Notes: a model not told the origin generated them from the letters alone. A stretch of 53,595 nt of DNA from Thermodesulfobacteriota bacterium (GCA_021604765.1 BQJP01000018.1:1-53595), one strand, 5' to 3'; shown: positions 20,144 to 28,818, numbered from the stretch's first letter. Made by a program: numbers and translations.

Positions 20144-21064
20144 TTAAGATGGCGGAGAATTTGGATCTTGTTGCTCGTTTAAATGCCAATCATAGCCAAG
20201 ATATCCAATCTTTAGCTTATTCTTCATTAAATACTCTTTAGCTGTTTGTGCTTCTAAATACTGTACAGCGAAATTGAGAACCGCATTTTCTTTAAGACTA
20301 TAGTTGTTAAAAAGCACAGTTCCCCCGTAATTTTCAATAAAGTCTTCTCCAAACCACTTAAAAATCTTTGAGAGTTTTACTTTTCTCTTTTGCTCGTCTA
20401 TCTGGATACCTTTGCTTGGATTGTTTACAAAATTAATAGAAGCTTGAGTTAACTGTTGTTCAAGCGTCTCTGGAAGGTACGCTTCATTACTTAAATCCGG
20501 GCACGATATGGAAGCGCAGTTAATAGCCATGTGAATCCTGGGTTCGTTAAACTCTTTTCTAAGTATTTGATGCTCGATCTCATCAAGCGTAACCATCATT
20601 CCCACTGCTCTGAACTGGAGCTTTTTCCATACCCCTTTTATTTGCAGGATACTATTAGATGGAGCATAGAAAATACCCACTAGCGAAAAACTTCTTTTAA
20701 TAGGATAGTGGTCAATAATAGCCTTTAATGTAAAAGCATTATATGCATTAATCCAAAAGGCCAGCTTTTGTTCTTCGCTCCATCCCTCATAATCATTTTC
20801 GTTTACCGATCCTATGGTTCTAAGGAATGTCTCAAATTGCGCTCTTGAATCAATAAACCCTTGATAATTAACGCTATCTTTATCTACATACTCATTTAAT
20901 AGTGAATTGTATGTTGAGTATGAGTGGTCAAAACTATCAGATTTCACTTCTTCAATTCCATAGGAAATTATAGTGAAAGAATTTTGAGATGGTTGTATGA
21001 GTAGGGCTGCTAAGACAGTAACTAAAATTGCAAACAGTCCAATTTTGCTTAAATACTGATTCAT
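20144..21064 (-). CDS. DUF547 domain-containing exported protein
   Basis: 306 residues. An N-terminal hydrophobic segment (about 7-25) acts as signal peptide or anchor. The DUF547 domain follows, marked by LAFWINAYNAFTLKAI, then HMAINCASISCPDLSNEAY with its conserved cysteines and FKWFGEDF near the end. The family is widespread in bacteria and plants and structurally uncharacterised in function as far as I know. GAGGA precedes the ATG. The aldo/keto reductase gene lies about 100 bases upstream on the same strand and may be in the same unit. Confidence 0.88.
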   Translation of the reverse strand: MNQYLSKIGLFAILVTVLAALLIQPSQNSFTIISYGIEEVKSDSFDHSYSTYNSLLNEYVDKDSVNYQGFIDSRAQFETFLRTIGSVNENDYEGWSEEQKLAFWINAYNAFTLKAIIDHYPIKRSFSLVGIFYAPSNSILQIKGVWKKLQFRAVGMMVTLDEIEHQILRKEFNEPRIHMAINCASISCPDLSNEAYLPETLEQQLTQASINFVNNPSKGIQIDEQKRKVKLSKIFKWFGEDFIENYGGTVLFNNYSLKENAVLNFAVQYLEAQTAKEYLMKNKLKIGYLGYDWHLNEQQDPNSPPS

Positions 21065-21166
21065 TTTTTCCTCGTTTCATCTGATTGATTATATAGCTAA
21101 AGAGCTTATTTGAATATACGTATTTTATGATGATTTGGTTTTGAATTAGATTCTATTTTGGTCATC

Positions 21167-21970
21167 TTAAGAGAAGCTATCATCTAATCTTTCTATCTGA
21201 TCTGCGCTAAGGCGCCAACCAGAGGCCCCACAGTTTTCGACTGTTCTCTCAAGACTGTTTGATTTTGGAATTGCAACTACGTTTTCTCTTGATGTGCACC
21301 AGTTAAGTGCGACCTGTCCCATAGTTTTGCCTACTTCAGTAGACATAGCTTCTAGGGTATTCATTCTATCGCCCTTTATGGGATTACCTGTATTAGTTAG
21401 ATTTCCGTCATCAAGTGGGGTATATGCCATAATGGTAATCCCTTTCTCTTTACAATACGGGAGTAAATCTAGCTCAATACTTCTGTCATTTAAGTTATAT
21501 CTGACTTGATTAGAAACAATTCGGTAATTATTGAGATAAGATTGCGCTTCTTCCATTTCATCAATATCAAAATTGCTAACCCCAATAAACCTGACTAATC
21601 CTCTATCGACAAGTGCTTGCATAGCTTTCATGGTTTCTTTTATAGGATAGGAAGCGTTGGGCCAGTGGATTTGATAGAGGTCAATATAGTCTGTTCCCAA
21701 TTTATAAAGACTCTCTTCAGCTGACTGTAGAACATCATTGTAGGCTAAATGTCTTCCAGAAACTTTTGTAGCAATAAAAACTTTATCCCGAATTCCTTTA
21801 ATAGCTTCACCTACTACATCTTCGGTATAGTAGCCCTCTGCTGTATCTATTAAAGTTGCTCCCAGTTCTATGCCCGTTCTTAGAGTGTGTGCATCACCTC
21901 TATATCTCCAGGTGCCAAGACCTATTTCTGATATCATTATTCCAGTAGTTCCTAGTTCCTTTAGTTCCAT
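21167..21970 (-). CDS. aldo/keto reductase
   Basis: NAD(P)H-dependent carbonyl reductase with a TIM-barrel fold; 267 residues, typical for short bacterial members. The catalytic tetrad can be placed at D42, Y47, K69 and H102 (LIDTAEGYY, FIATKV, QIHWPN). The cofactor region near the C-terminus is AIPKSNSLERTVENC. The substrate cannot be predicted. AAGG lies upstream of the ATG at unexceptional spacing. It is divergent from the OmpA-domain gene, with about 130 bases between the starts. Confidence 0.92.
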   Translation of the reverse strand: MELKELGTTGIMISEIGLGTWRYRGDAHTLRTGIELGATLIDTAEGYYTEDVVGEAIKGIRDKVFIATKVSGRHLAYNDVLQSAEESLYKLGTDYIDLYQIHWPNASYPIKETMKAMQALVDRGLVRFIGVSNFDIDEMEEAQSYLNNYRIVSNQVRYNLNDRSIELDLLPYCKEKGITIMAYTPLDDGNLTNTGNPIKGDRMNTLEAMSTEVGKTMGQVALNWCTSRENVVAIPKSNSLERTVENCGASGWRLSADQIERLDDSFS

Positions 21971-22100
21971 ATCATTTCTACCTTTTCTTTAATTATAGCA
22001 AAGTAGCCCGGAATCAAACAAGCCACATATAAAATATATCTTGTTTTCATCAGCTTTTATCGATTATATTTAATACTCTAATACATTGAAGGAGGGAATT

Positions 22101-23072
22101 ATGAAACTTATCGCGAAATCTATAACTATATTAGTTCTAGCTCTACTTGTATCCCCAAATACATTTGCTGAAGATGTTGACGGAAGCTCGGATCATCCCA
22201 TGGTTTCCAGGTATGAGGGATCATCTATAACAGATTATGATTATAGAGAATTTGATGAGTATGAAATACTTCTTGGGAAGGTTATTCACGACCCTGAAGA
22301 TTCATCAAACAAGATTGCCAAGTTTAGTGAGGATCTTGAGGGGAAAGTGACAAAAATATCCTACTATTTACCGGAGGACCGCTCTACTCTTGAGGTTTTT
22401 AGAAATTATGAGAATGCACTTAAATCCGCGGGATTTGAGATTCTTTTTACTTGCAGTGGTAACGAATGCGGCGGCAGGAAGTTTAACCACAAGGTGGTGG
22501 AGTATAAAGCTGGATTTGGTGATAACTATTCAGAGCAAAGGTTTTTAGCGGCAAAACTAACAAGAGATGAAGGGGATGTATACGTTTCTCTCTATACCGT
22601 TAAGAATACAGGTGGTGGCGGACCGGACAGAAATCACATTTACACCCAGGTTGATGTAATTGAAGTAGCCCCCATGCAGGAGGCTATGGTAACAGTGGAT
22701 GCCAATGCCATGGCGGAAGAGATTTTTGAAACTGGCAGCATTTCAATTTACGGAATTCTCTTTGATTTCGACAAAGCTGATATAAAACCAGAATCTGCCT
22801 CTACCATAAAAGAAATTGCAACTCTTCTTAACGACAACCCAAATCTAAAGCTCTTTATTGTCGGCCATACAGATAATAAAGGAAGCTTGGATTACAATAC
22901 GAACCTATCTCAGAGCAGGGCTGAGGCCGTTGTGGGTGTTTTGGTGTCCGAACATGGAATAGCATCTTCAAGAGTCACACCAAAAGGTCTAGCATTCCTC
23001 GCGCCTGTTGCCTCAAACAGCTCAGAAGAGGGAAGGGCTAAGAATAGAAGGGTGGAGTTGGTAGAATATTAG
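22101..23072 (+). CDS. OmpA-domain outer-membrane protein with DUF4892-like N-terminal region
   Basis: 323 residues from ATG 22101, chosen because AAGGAGGG (22089-22096) sits just upstream; the in-frame TTG at 22086 would run through that site. A signal peptide (cleavage near FAEDV) is followed by a region beginning DHPMVSRYEGSSITDYDYREFDEY-like residues, which recalls DUF4892 proteins, and by an OmpA C-terminal peptidoglycan-binding domain. The latter has FDFDKADIKPES, VGHTDNKGS, NLSQSRAEAV and RAKNRRVEL. It probably links the outer membrane to peptidoglycan. No beta-barrel is apparent. Confidence 0.9.
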   Translation: MKLIAKSITILVLALLVSPNTFAEDVDGSSDHPMVSRYEGSSITDYDYREFDEYEILLGKVIHDPEDSSNKIAKFSEDLEGKVTKISYYLPEDRSTLEVFRNYENALKSAGFEILFTCSGNECGGRKFNHKVVEYKAGFGDNYSEQRFLAAKLTRDEGDVYVSLYTVKNTGGGGPDRNHIYTQVDVIEVAPMQEAMVTVDANAMAEEIFETGSISIYGILFDFDKADIKPESASTIKEIATLLNDNPNLKLFIVGHTDNKGSLDYNTNLSQSRAEAVVGVLVSEHGIASSRVTPKGLAFLAPVASNSSEEGRAKNRRVELVEY

Positions 23073-23110
23073 TTTTACTTAGCTGAGACCAGATTAGGTA
23101 ATGGCTATTT

Positions 23111-23362
23111 TTACTTAACCATAGATTCTTCCATAACCGGAGTTATAACGCATTCGCATCGTTTAAAACCTGGCATTAGGAACTGGTTTACAGCTTTCAT
23201 GCTGTCTGCTTCCACAACGTAATATACAACGTGCTCAGCAAATGCTCCGTACATTGCGCGAAGCTCAACTCCCTCAGCATCTTTATTAAACAAAACGCTT
23301 GATCCGCCTTCATCCTTTGGGCAGTTTTCAGCGCTATGACTTTGAGTGATATGAAATAACAT
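23111..23362 (-). CDS. small conserved protein, DUF3303-like
   Basis: 83 residues starting MLFHITQSHSAENCP, a beginning I associate with a family of small ferredoxin-like (alpha/beta barrel) proteins of unknown role, often labelled DUF3303-like. The predicted pattern is strand, helix, two strands (HVVYYVVEAD), helix (MKAVNQFL), strand. Two Cys lie close together near the end (RCECVITPV). A strong GGAGG precedes the ATG, so it is very likely expressed. No partner genes are obvious; it converges with the OmpA-domain gene, 38 bases apart. Confidence 0.65.
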   Translation of the reverse strand: MLFHITQSHSAENCPKDEGGSSVLFNKDAEGVELRAMYGAFAEHVVYYVVEADSMKAVNQFLMPGFKRCECVITPVMEESMVK

Positions 23363-23466
23363 ATGATTCCTCCACTTATCTCATTGATATATTAACTATA
23401 CAAACAATATCAAAAATTTTCTATGTTCTTCGATTTTTCTTATAATATTTACAAGCATGATTTAGG

Positions 23467-23497
23467 AAAAAAAAAGGGAGCCGAAGCTCCCTTTTTT
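23467..23497 (-). terminator. strong intrinsic terminator with UUCG tetraloop
   Basis: GGGAGC (23476-23481) and GCTCCC (23486-23491) form a perfect 6-bp GC stem, extended by paired A and T runs on both sides. Read on the minus strand, the loop is UUCG closed by C-G, an unusually stable tetraloop, followed by nine U residues. It lies 20 bases after the stop of the small acidic secreted protein. The A run on the opposite side means it could also terminate plus-strand transcripts. Confidence 0.9.
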
Positions 23498-23517
23498 CGT
23501 TTGCAAACTTTTTTTTC

Positions 23518-23766
23518 TTACTTAGCTGCGTCGTCTTCCATTTCGCCGCCAGGAATTTCGCCTTCAGCTGTGTCTTCTGCTGCAGGTGCATCAGCGCCTT
23601 CCGTGTTTCCTTCAGCTGCATCTTCCATCTCACCGCCAGGCATTTCGCCTTCTGGTGCTTTTTCGTGGTGCTCAGCAATAGCTGATTGTGTACCAACTAG
23701 TGAAGCTCCTCCAAAGGACAATCCCATAACCAACATTAACGCAAAAATAAATGTTACTACTCTCAT
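23518..23766 (-). CDS. small acidic secreted protein with internal repeat
   Basis: 82 residues. A signal peptide covers about 1-31 (MRVVTFIFALMLVMGLSFGG, ending QSAIA) and the mature peptide is about 51 residues rich in Glu, Gly and Ala. It contains a repeated unit, EGEMPGGEMEDAAEG and EGEIPGGEMEDDA, with Ala/Pro-rich sequence between. There are no cysteines. The mature N-terminus EHHEK could bind metal, but this is speculation. A consensus AGGAGGT ribosome-binding site and a strong terminator directly after the stop suggest high expression from a single-gene transcript. An antisense reading frame covers the same DNA but lacks such signals. Function unknown. Confidence 0.8.
   Translation of the reverse strand: MRVVTFIFALMLVMGLSFGGASLVGTQSAIAEHHEKAPEGEMPGGEMEDAAEGNTEGADAPAAEDTAEGEIPGGEMEDDAAK
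23534..23652. repeat. two 32-base direct repeats inside the acidic protein gene
   Basis: Positions 23534-23565 and 23621-23652 match at 29 of 32 bases. They encode the repeated EGEMPGGEMED-type unit of the small secreted protein. The high DNA identity suggests a fairly recent internal duplication or constraint on the peptide. Confidence 0.8.
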
Positions 23767-23930
23767 AATAAAAACCTCCTTCTTGTGATTTGCTAACGGA
23801 TTTTATCCGAATAGCATAATATTATCAATACGCTTATTTGCAATTTTCATACCATAATCCAAATCATAAATAATAAACAATCATTACAATTGCTTAGATA
23901 TTCTATCACTTTTATTCAACAATGAAAAGG

Positions 23931-23980
23931 CTGTGTAAAGTGTATTTTTACACAGTTTGTACTGTGCGAGAATACACTTT
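23931..23980. promoter_or_regulatory. two overlapping, mutually exclusive hairpins
   Basis: A 9-bp perfect inverted repeat (CTGTGTAAA at 23931-23939, TTTACACAG at 23947-23955) shares bases with a larger one. In the larger, AAAGTGTATT at 23937-23946 pairs with AATACACTTT at 23971-23980 and encloses a second stem, CACAG/CTGTG. Both cannot form at once. The element lies between the stop of the sigma-factor gene and the start of the small acidic protein gene, both on the minus strand. It could be an inefficient terminator, an attenuator or an operator. A long U run is absent on either side. Confidence 0.5.
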
Positions 23981-24014
23981 GCCCCCATATTCGCTATTTC
24001 TTTGGTTTTAATTC

Positions 24015-25124
24015 CTAGCAAAAGTTCTTTAATGTTTTTCTCATCTTAGAAACAGACATTTTTCTTAAAGCTTTCTTTTCTATTTGTCTAATTCGTTCCC
24101 TAGTAAGCTTAAATTTTTTGCCTATATCATCAAGTGTTACAGTATCCTCTCTATCAATCCCAAATCTCATTCTTAACACTTCTTCCTCTTTTTCCGTAAG
24201 AAGTGACAGGGAGTGTCTTATGCTTTGTTTTAACTCTTTATCCACAATAAGTGAGTCAGGGGAAGTGGACTCTTCATTTTCAATAAAGTCGTATAGAGTT
24301 CTTTTTTCTCCGTCTATAGGAGAATCTAAGCTTACAGAATCATTTGTAATGCTTAATATTCTCTTTACGTACTTTACTGATACTCCGCTGTGATCTGAGA
24401 TCTCTTGAGCAGAGGGGGTGCTCCCCTTTTTCTTAATAAGGATAGCTCTTGTTCTATAGACTCTGCTAGTAACTTCTAATAAGTACACAGGCACTCTCAC
24501 TACACCTTTATGAACCAGTATTGCTCTAGTAATGGATTGATATATCCACCATGACGCATATGTAGAAAATCTGTAACCCTTAGTATAATCAAACCTGTCT
24601 ATTGCTCTCATAAGCCCTATGTTGCCTTCTTGAATTAAGTCGAGAAACGGCAGTCCGTGATTTAAATATCTTTTAGCAATACTTATAACAAGCCTTAAGT
24701 TAGCATTGGCAAACCTTTTTTTTAATTCCTTAGCTTTCTCAGTGTAAGCTCTAAGAGAAGCATTTAGAATTTCAATGTCTTTGTGCCTGTCAGGGTTTTC
24801 AGATATAGATTCTAGTAATGATTTAATTTCTGCAGCTTTTGTTTCACACTTTTTAATTTTAGCGGGAATCTCTATTTCCTCTCTTATGTTAAGCAGTGGT
24901 TCGCTAGCAATATCCCTGAAGTAATTGTTCAACAACCTGTAATGATTATCTTCTGAATATTGTCCTTTCTTCTTATCTGTTGAGACGGTTTTCGCAGTTT
25001 CTTCCTCTGTTGTCTGGTGACTAAGTTCAAAATCAGCATCACCGTCTAATCCAAACTGCTCTCCAGAATTCTTATGTGTATCCGATAGGTCTTCAAATTC
25101 ATTGATTTCTAGGTGTTTCATCAT
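24015..25124 (-). CDS. sigma-70 family RNA polymerase sigma factor (short, RpoS/group 2-like)
   Basis: 369 residues. An acidic N-terminus (1-60) without a recognisable region 1.1 is followed by region 1.2 (about 61-90), a short linker, region 2 (about 137-208), region 3 and region 4 (about 300-365, TLDDIGKKFKLTRERIRQIE). The -10 element helix reads YASWWIYQSITR: the aromatic pair and Q196/T199 are kept, but Tyr195 replaces the usual Arg of WWIRQ. The absence of the long non-conserved domain makes it closer in size to group 2 sigmas than to classical RpoD; it could still be the main sigma in this lineage. AGGAG precedes tandem ATG codons. Confidence 0.88.
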   Translation of the reverse strand: MMKHLEINEFEDLSDTHKNSGEQFGLDGDADFELSHQTTEEETAKTVSTDKKKGQYSEDNHYRLLNNYFRDIASEPLLNIREEIEIPAKIKKCETKAAEIKSLLESISENPDRHKDIEILNASLRAYTEKAKELKKRFANANLRLVISIAKRYLNHGLPFLDLIQEGNIGLMRAIDRFDYTKGYRFSTYASWWIYQSITRAILVHKGVVRVPVYLLEVTSRVYRTRAILIKKKGSTPSAQEISDHSGVSVKYVKRILSITNDSVSLDSPIDGEKRTLYDFIENEESTSPDSLIVDKELKQSIRHSLSLLTEKEEEVLRMRFGIDREDTVTLDDIGKKFKLTRERIRQIEKKALRKMSVSKMRKTLKNFC

Positions 25125-25463
25125 CTTCTCCTATAGAACATTTTTAATCTGGTACTTTAAATTCTTTGCCGGAGAAAACCGAAGAAGTATTTTCGGACTC
25201 TAGCTTTTTGCTCTCTTGCTATAAATACATGCAATCACCATGCCAAATAACGCTATTTAAGAGATTATTCTTTATTTACAGTCAATTACGTTTTTAGTAG
25301 TATTTGAAGACTGGAGTTTAAATGCCGAGATGTGTAATAGCACACTATATTTTGTGGTGTTATATTGCACATTTAGGGTGTAAAGCATTTAGGATTTAAT
25401 TAATTGAGGCTCTAAAAAGAGTAAGCTTGCATTAATAATGAATCACACTGTAAAATCATATCT
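25125..25463. promoter_or_regulatory. intergenic region between the divergent sigma-factor and recG genes, with an inverted repeat
   Basis: This 339-base gap separates divergent starts. It holds an imperfect 10-bp inverted repeat: ATGTGTAATA at 25330-25339 against TATTGCACAT at 25363-25372, one G-T mismatch. Within it, GTGTAATAGCACAC is itself nearly palindromic. These spaced TGTG/CACA half-sites look like a transcription-factor operator, for either gene. No convincing -35/-10 pair could be picked and no small gene is seen. Confidence 0.35.
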
Positions 25464-27986
25464 ATGTCACAAGATCTAATAACTATCCTAACTGCACTGG
25501 AAAAGCCACTTAAATTTGCAAGTGGTAAGAATTATTCAAATCTAGATAAGATAAAAGCCTTAGATCAACACGTAGCGGATTTAACTCTGAAAGCTCTGTC
25601 TCTTCCATTATCTTCAGAACAATCTGAAGTTATAGAAAATATTCGAGGCTCGTTTAAAACCTATGAAAGTTTAGATAACCAGAAGAAAAGAGAGGTTGTT
25701 CAGAGCACTCTTGAGAAAATAGAAGAATTAAGAAGTCATGGTGTTAAATCGACTTCACAGAAGAAACAGCAGGCGAATCTAACGAAAGATAAAGTTCCAG
25801 TTAATGACTCAATTACAGATACTGAGGCTGTCGATCAGGTGCGAAGTGAAAACATCTCAGAAATCCCGATTCAGTTTGTAAAGGGAGTTGGTCCCAGAAT
25901 AGCTTCAATGTTGAAGAAGAAAGATATTGGGACAGTCGAAGATGCGCTTAATTACTTTCCGCGGGCTTATGAGGATAGAAGAACTATCAACAAAATCTCT
26001 AAACTTGTACCTGGGCAGCGGCAGACTGTTATGGGAAAAATCATGCTGGCAGGGAAGGTTAGGACGACGAGAAGAAGTCTTTATCAAGTAGTGGTCTCAG
26101 ACGACACTGGGACAGTTACATTGGTCTGGTTTCAATTTAATGAAAAATACCTAAGAACAGCTTATAAAAAAGGTTCATCGGTAATTCTAACAAGCGAAGT
26201 TACATTAGGTTACCGAGATGCACTTCAAATTGTTCATCCTAGACCAGAGGACATTGAGGTAATAGATGAAGGCGAAGAAATGGATGAAGATAATATTCAT
26301 TTTAACCGTATCGTTCCGATCTATCCTCTTACAGAAGGTCTTAAACAAAGGCGAATGAGACGAATAATGAAATCTGTTGTAGACACTTATGGCTCATCTG
26401 TAAGATCATTTCTGCCGGCAGAGATAATTAAGAAAAGAGATATCTTAGAATATGGACCAGCCTTAAAAAGAGTGCACTTTCCTAACGATCGCGATAAAGT
26501 AACAAATTTATTTGAGCAAAAATCAGTCTATGAGTCTAAACCTCACAGGACAGTCTCATATTCTGAATTTTTCTTAACAGAGATAGGGCTTGCGATTAAA
26601 AAAAGAGATGTTGCCAAGCTTTCTGGGATAGCCTTTTCTCCAACAGGTGAATTGACTGAAGATCTTCTGAGTAAACTCCCTTTTGATCTTACGTCGGCTC
26701 AGAGAAGAGTTATATCTGAAATTGAGCAGGATATGTGCGTTGAAACACCGATGAACCGTTTGCTTCAGGGAGATGTTGGCAGCGGGAAAACTATAGTTGC
26801 TTTACTATCTATTTTAAAAGCGGTTGAGTCAGGGTATCAAGCTGTACTCATGGCTCCAACAGAAATATTAGCTGAACAACACTTAGCTTCTGTCCTTGAG
26901 TATGTAAGAGGTATGGGGCTCCGTGTGGTTTTTCTAAAGAGCGGCCTTAGCAAGAGTGAAAAGAATATATATTATAAGGCCCTTATGTCAGGCGAGGCTC
27001 AAATTGCGGTAGGTACACATGCGCTTATACAGGAAAAGGTCGATTTTAAGAATCTGGGGCTTGTTGTCATTGATGAGCAGCACCGATTTGGGGTAATGCA
27101 GAGGGCAGAACTCATGAGTAAGGGGTTAAACCCAGACGTTCTTGTGATGACTGCAACTCCTATCCCGAGAACACTTGCGCTCACCGTTTACGGCGATCTG
27201 GATGTTTCTGTTTTGGATGAACTCCCTCCAGGTAGAAAAAAGATTAAGACTAAAGTTTATTATGACCAGAAAGGATCACGTGACAAGGCATATAATACAG
27301 TTCGGAAGGAAATCGAAAATGGTAGACAGGCCTATGTTGTATATCCAATGATAGAGGAATCTGAGAACCCGGATTTTAAGGATGTTAAGTATGCAACCCA
27401 GATGGCCGAAGAATTGCAAAACGAAATATTCCCTGATTACAAAGTGGGGCTTCTTCACGGAAAAATGAAGGCTGATGAAAAAGAAGCGATCATGAAGAGA
27501 TTCATATCCCAGCATTTGGACATTCTGGTTGCGACCACTGTGATAGAGGTCGGAGTGGATGTGCCAAACGCGACCGTTATGGTTATAGAAAATGCGGAGA
27601 GATTTGGTCTAACGCAATTGCATCAGTTAAGAGGTAGAGTAGGGAGGGGAGGGCATGATTCTTACTGTATTCTAATATCAAGTTTCAAGAGATCTGAAGA
27701 CGCAGAGAAGAGGCTTACTATAATGGAGAGCACGTCAGATGGCTTTAAGATAGCTGAGGCTGATCTTACAATAAGAGGACCCGGGGATTTCCTTGGCACA
27801 AAACAGTCAGGTTTACCACAGTTCAGGTTTGCCAACCTTATAAGAGACGCAAGAATATTGTCTGAAGCAAGAGAGGACGCATTTAGTCTGGTTAAGAAAG
27901 ATCCTGAGCTTAGTAAATATCCTAAACTCTTGGAACAGGTTTTAAACAAATGGGGCGGATTGCTTCAGCTAGGCGGTATATCATAG
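25464..27986 (+). CDS. recG: ATP-dependent DNA helicase RecG
   Basis: Branch-migrating helicase that rescues stalled forks and processes recombination intermediates. 840 residues, longer than the 693 of Escherichia coli because of about 140 extra N-terminal residues, a helical, Lys/Gln-rich extension common in some lineages. Next comes the wedge (OB-fold) domain with the helix-hairpin-helix-like FVKGVGPRIASML. The helicase core has GDVGSGKT near residue 435, DEQHRFG near 537, TATPIPRTL, and the RecG-specific QLRGRVGRGG and GPGDFLGTKQSG. All core motifs are intact. No strong ribosome-binding site before ATG 25464, so the exact start is less certain. Confidence 0.96.
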   Translation: MSQDLITILTALEKPLKFASGKNYSNLDKIKALDQHVADLTLKALSLPLSSEQSEVIENIRGSFKTYESLDNQKKREVVQSTLEKIEELRSHGVKSTSQKKQQANLTKDKVPVNDSITDTEAVDQVRSENISEIPIQFVKGVGPRIASMLKKKDIGTVEDALNYFPRAYEDRRTINKISKLVPGQRQTVMGKIMLAGKVRTTRRSLYQVVVSDDTGTVTLVWFQFNEKYLRTAYKKGSSVILTSEVTLGYRDALQIVHPRPEDIEVIDEGEEMDEDNIHFNRIVPIYPLTEGLKQRRMRRIMKSVVDTYGSSVRSFLPAEIIKKRDILEYGPALKRVHFPNDRDKVTNLFEQKSVYESKPHRTVSYSEFFLTEIGLAIKKRDVAKLSGIAFSPTGELTEDLLSKLPFDLTSAQRRVISEIEQDMCVETPMNRLLQGDVGSGKTIVALLSILKAVESGYQAVLMAPTEILAEQHLASVLEYVRGMGLRVVFLKSGLSKSEKNIYYKALMSGEAQIAVGTHALIQEKVDFKNLGLVVIDEQHRFGVMQRAELMSKGLNPDVLVMTATPIPRTLALTVYGDLDVSVLDELPPGRKKIKTKVYYDQKGSRDKAYNTVRKEIENGRQAYVVYPMIEESENPDFKDVKYATQMAEELQNEIFPDYKVGLLHGKMKADEKEAIMKRFISQHLDILVATTVIEVGVDVPNATVMVIENAERFGLTQLHQLRGRVGRGGHDSYCILISSFKRSEDAEKRLTIMESTSDGFKIAEADLTIRGPGDFLGTKQSGLPQFRFANLIRDARILSEAREDAFSLVKKDPELSKYPKLLEQVLNKWGGLLQLGGIS

Positions 27987-28101
27987 AGAAGCTTTAAAAT
28001 ATTTCTTTATTAAGAATCCAGCATCTTAAAGAGCCTGTATTTATCTAAACTCATAGCTGTTATCCTATTATTAAATTAGAACTTTACTGCTGAGTCATAT
28101 T

Positions 28102-28818
28102 ATGAAACTGAGCATAATAATACCAACCTTAAACGAAGCCACTTATCTGCCTCTAACTATTGAGAAAATCAATCAGAACGCAACTCTCACAGAGCCACAT
28201 GAAGTAGTCGTAGTCGATTCAGGGTCTAGTGATGAGACTTGCCAAATAGTCCTTCAATTAGGAGCTAAATTAATCAAGAGCGAAACCAAATCTTTAGGAA
28301 AGGCTTCTGTACTTAATGAAGCGGCACAGTTAGCTGCCGGAGATGTATTGTTGTTTTTAGATGCGGATACTATAGTTCCGCCGGGGTACGATCAATTTAT
28401 AGAAAGGGCTTTAGAAAATCATGCTGTTGTAGGCGGGGCTTTTGAGTTTGCCCTTGATGGGCAGGAATTTGGGCTCAGGGTAGTTGAGGTCATAAACAGA
28501 GTGCGATATAGAATACGCCAAAGATATTATGGTGATCAGGGGATATTCGTAAGGTCTCAAGTTTTCAAGAAAGTAGGCGGGTATCCGCAGATCGGTTTAC
28601 TCGAGGCGGCTTATCTGTGTAAGAATTTAAGGAAACAAGGAAAACTCACTCTTATAAAAAATGAAATGAGAACCTCCCCACGTCGGTTCTTAGATGGAGG
28701 CATCTATAAAGTCTTGGCTGGGGATATAAAAATATGGTTTTTGGACTTGATAGGAATGCCAATTGATAAATACGCTGATTCCTACTGGAAAGAAAATGAG
28801 CTAAGGTCCAAAAATTAA
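28102..28818 (+). CDS. family 2 glycosyltransferase (TIGR04283-like)
   Basis: 238-residue GT-A fold enzyme. The beginning SIIIPTLNEATYL, VVDSGSSDETCQI, then LFLDADT (DxD, about 87-92) are classical GT2 motifs. GDQGIFVRSQVF and the downstream acidic LLEAAY segment suggest the single-domain TIGR04283 subgroup, whose members include proteins named in arsenosugar or related pathways. The usual E-D is here E-A (GLLEAAYL), so the predicted catalytic acid may be displaced or missing. No membrane helix. It follows recG by about 115 bases and converges with sucB, 3 bases apart. Confidence 0.8.
   Translation: MKLSIIIPTLNEATYLPLTIEKINQNATLTEPHEVVVVDSGSSDETCQIVLQLGAKLIKSETKSLGKASVLNEAAQLAAGDVLLFLDADTIVPPGYDQFIERALENHAVVGGAFEFALDGQEFGLRVVEVINRVRYRIRQRYYGDQGIFVRSQVFKKVGGYPQIGLLEAAYLCKNLRKQGKLTLIKNEMRTSPRRFLDGGIYKVLAGDIKIWFLDLIGMPIDKYADSYWKENELRSKN

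Noticed and set aside
23534-23652. direct repeats as a CRISPR-like array
   Set aside because: Only two copies, inside a coding gene and in frame with a repeated peptide; no cas genes.
23423-23788. 121-codon plus-strand reading frame opposite the small acidic protein
   Set aside because: It reads through the terminator and mirrors the repeat on the other strand. It lacks a ribosome-binding site, while the minus-strand gene has a consensus one plus a signal peptide.
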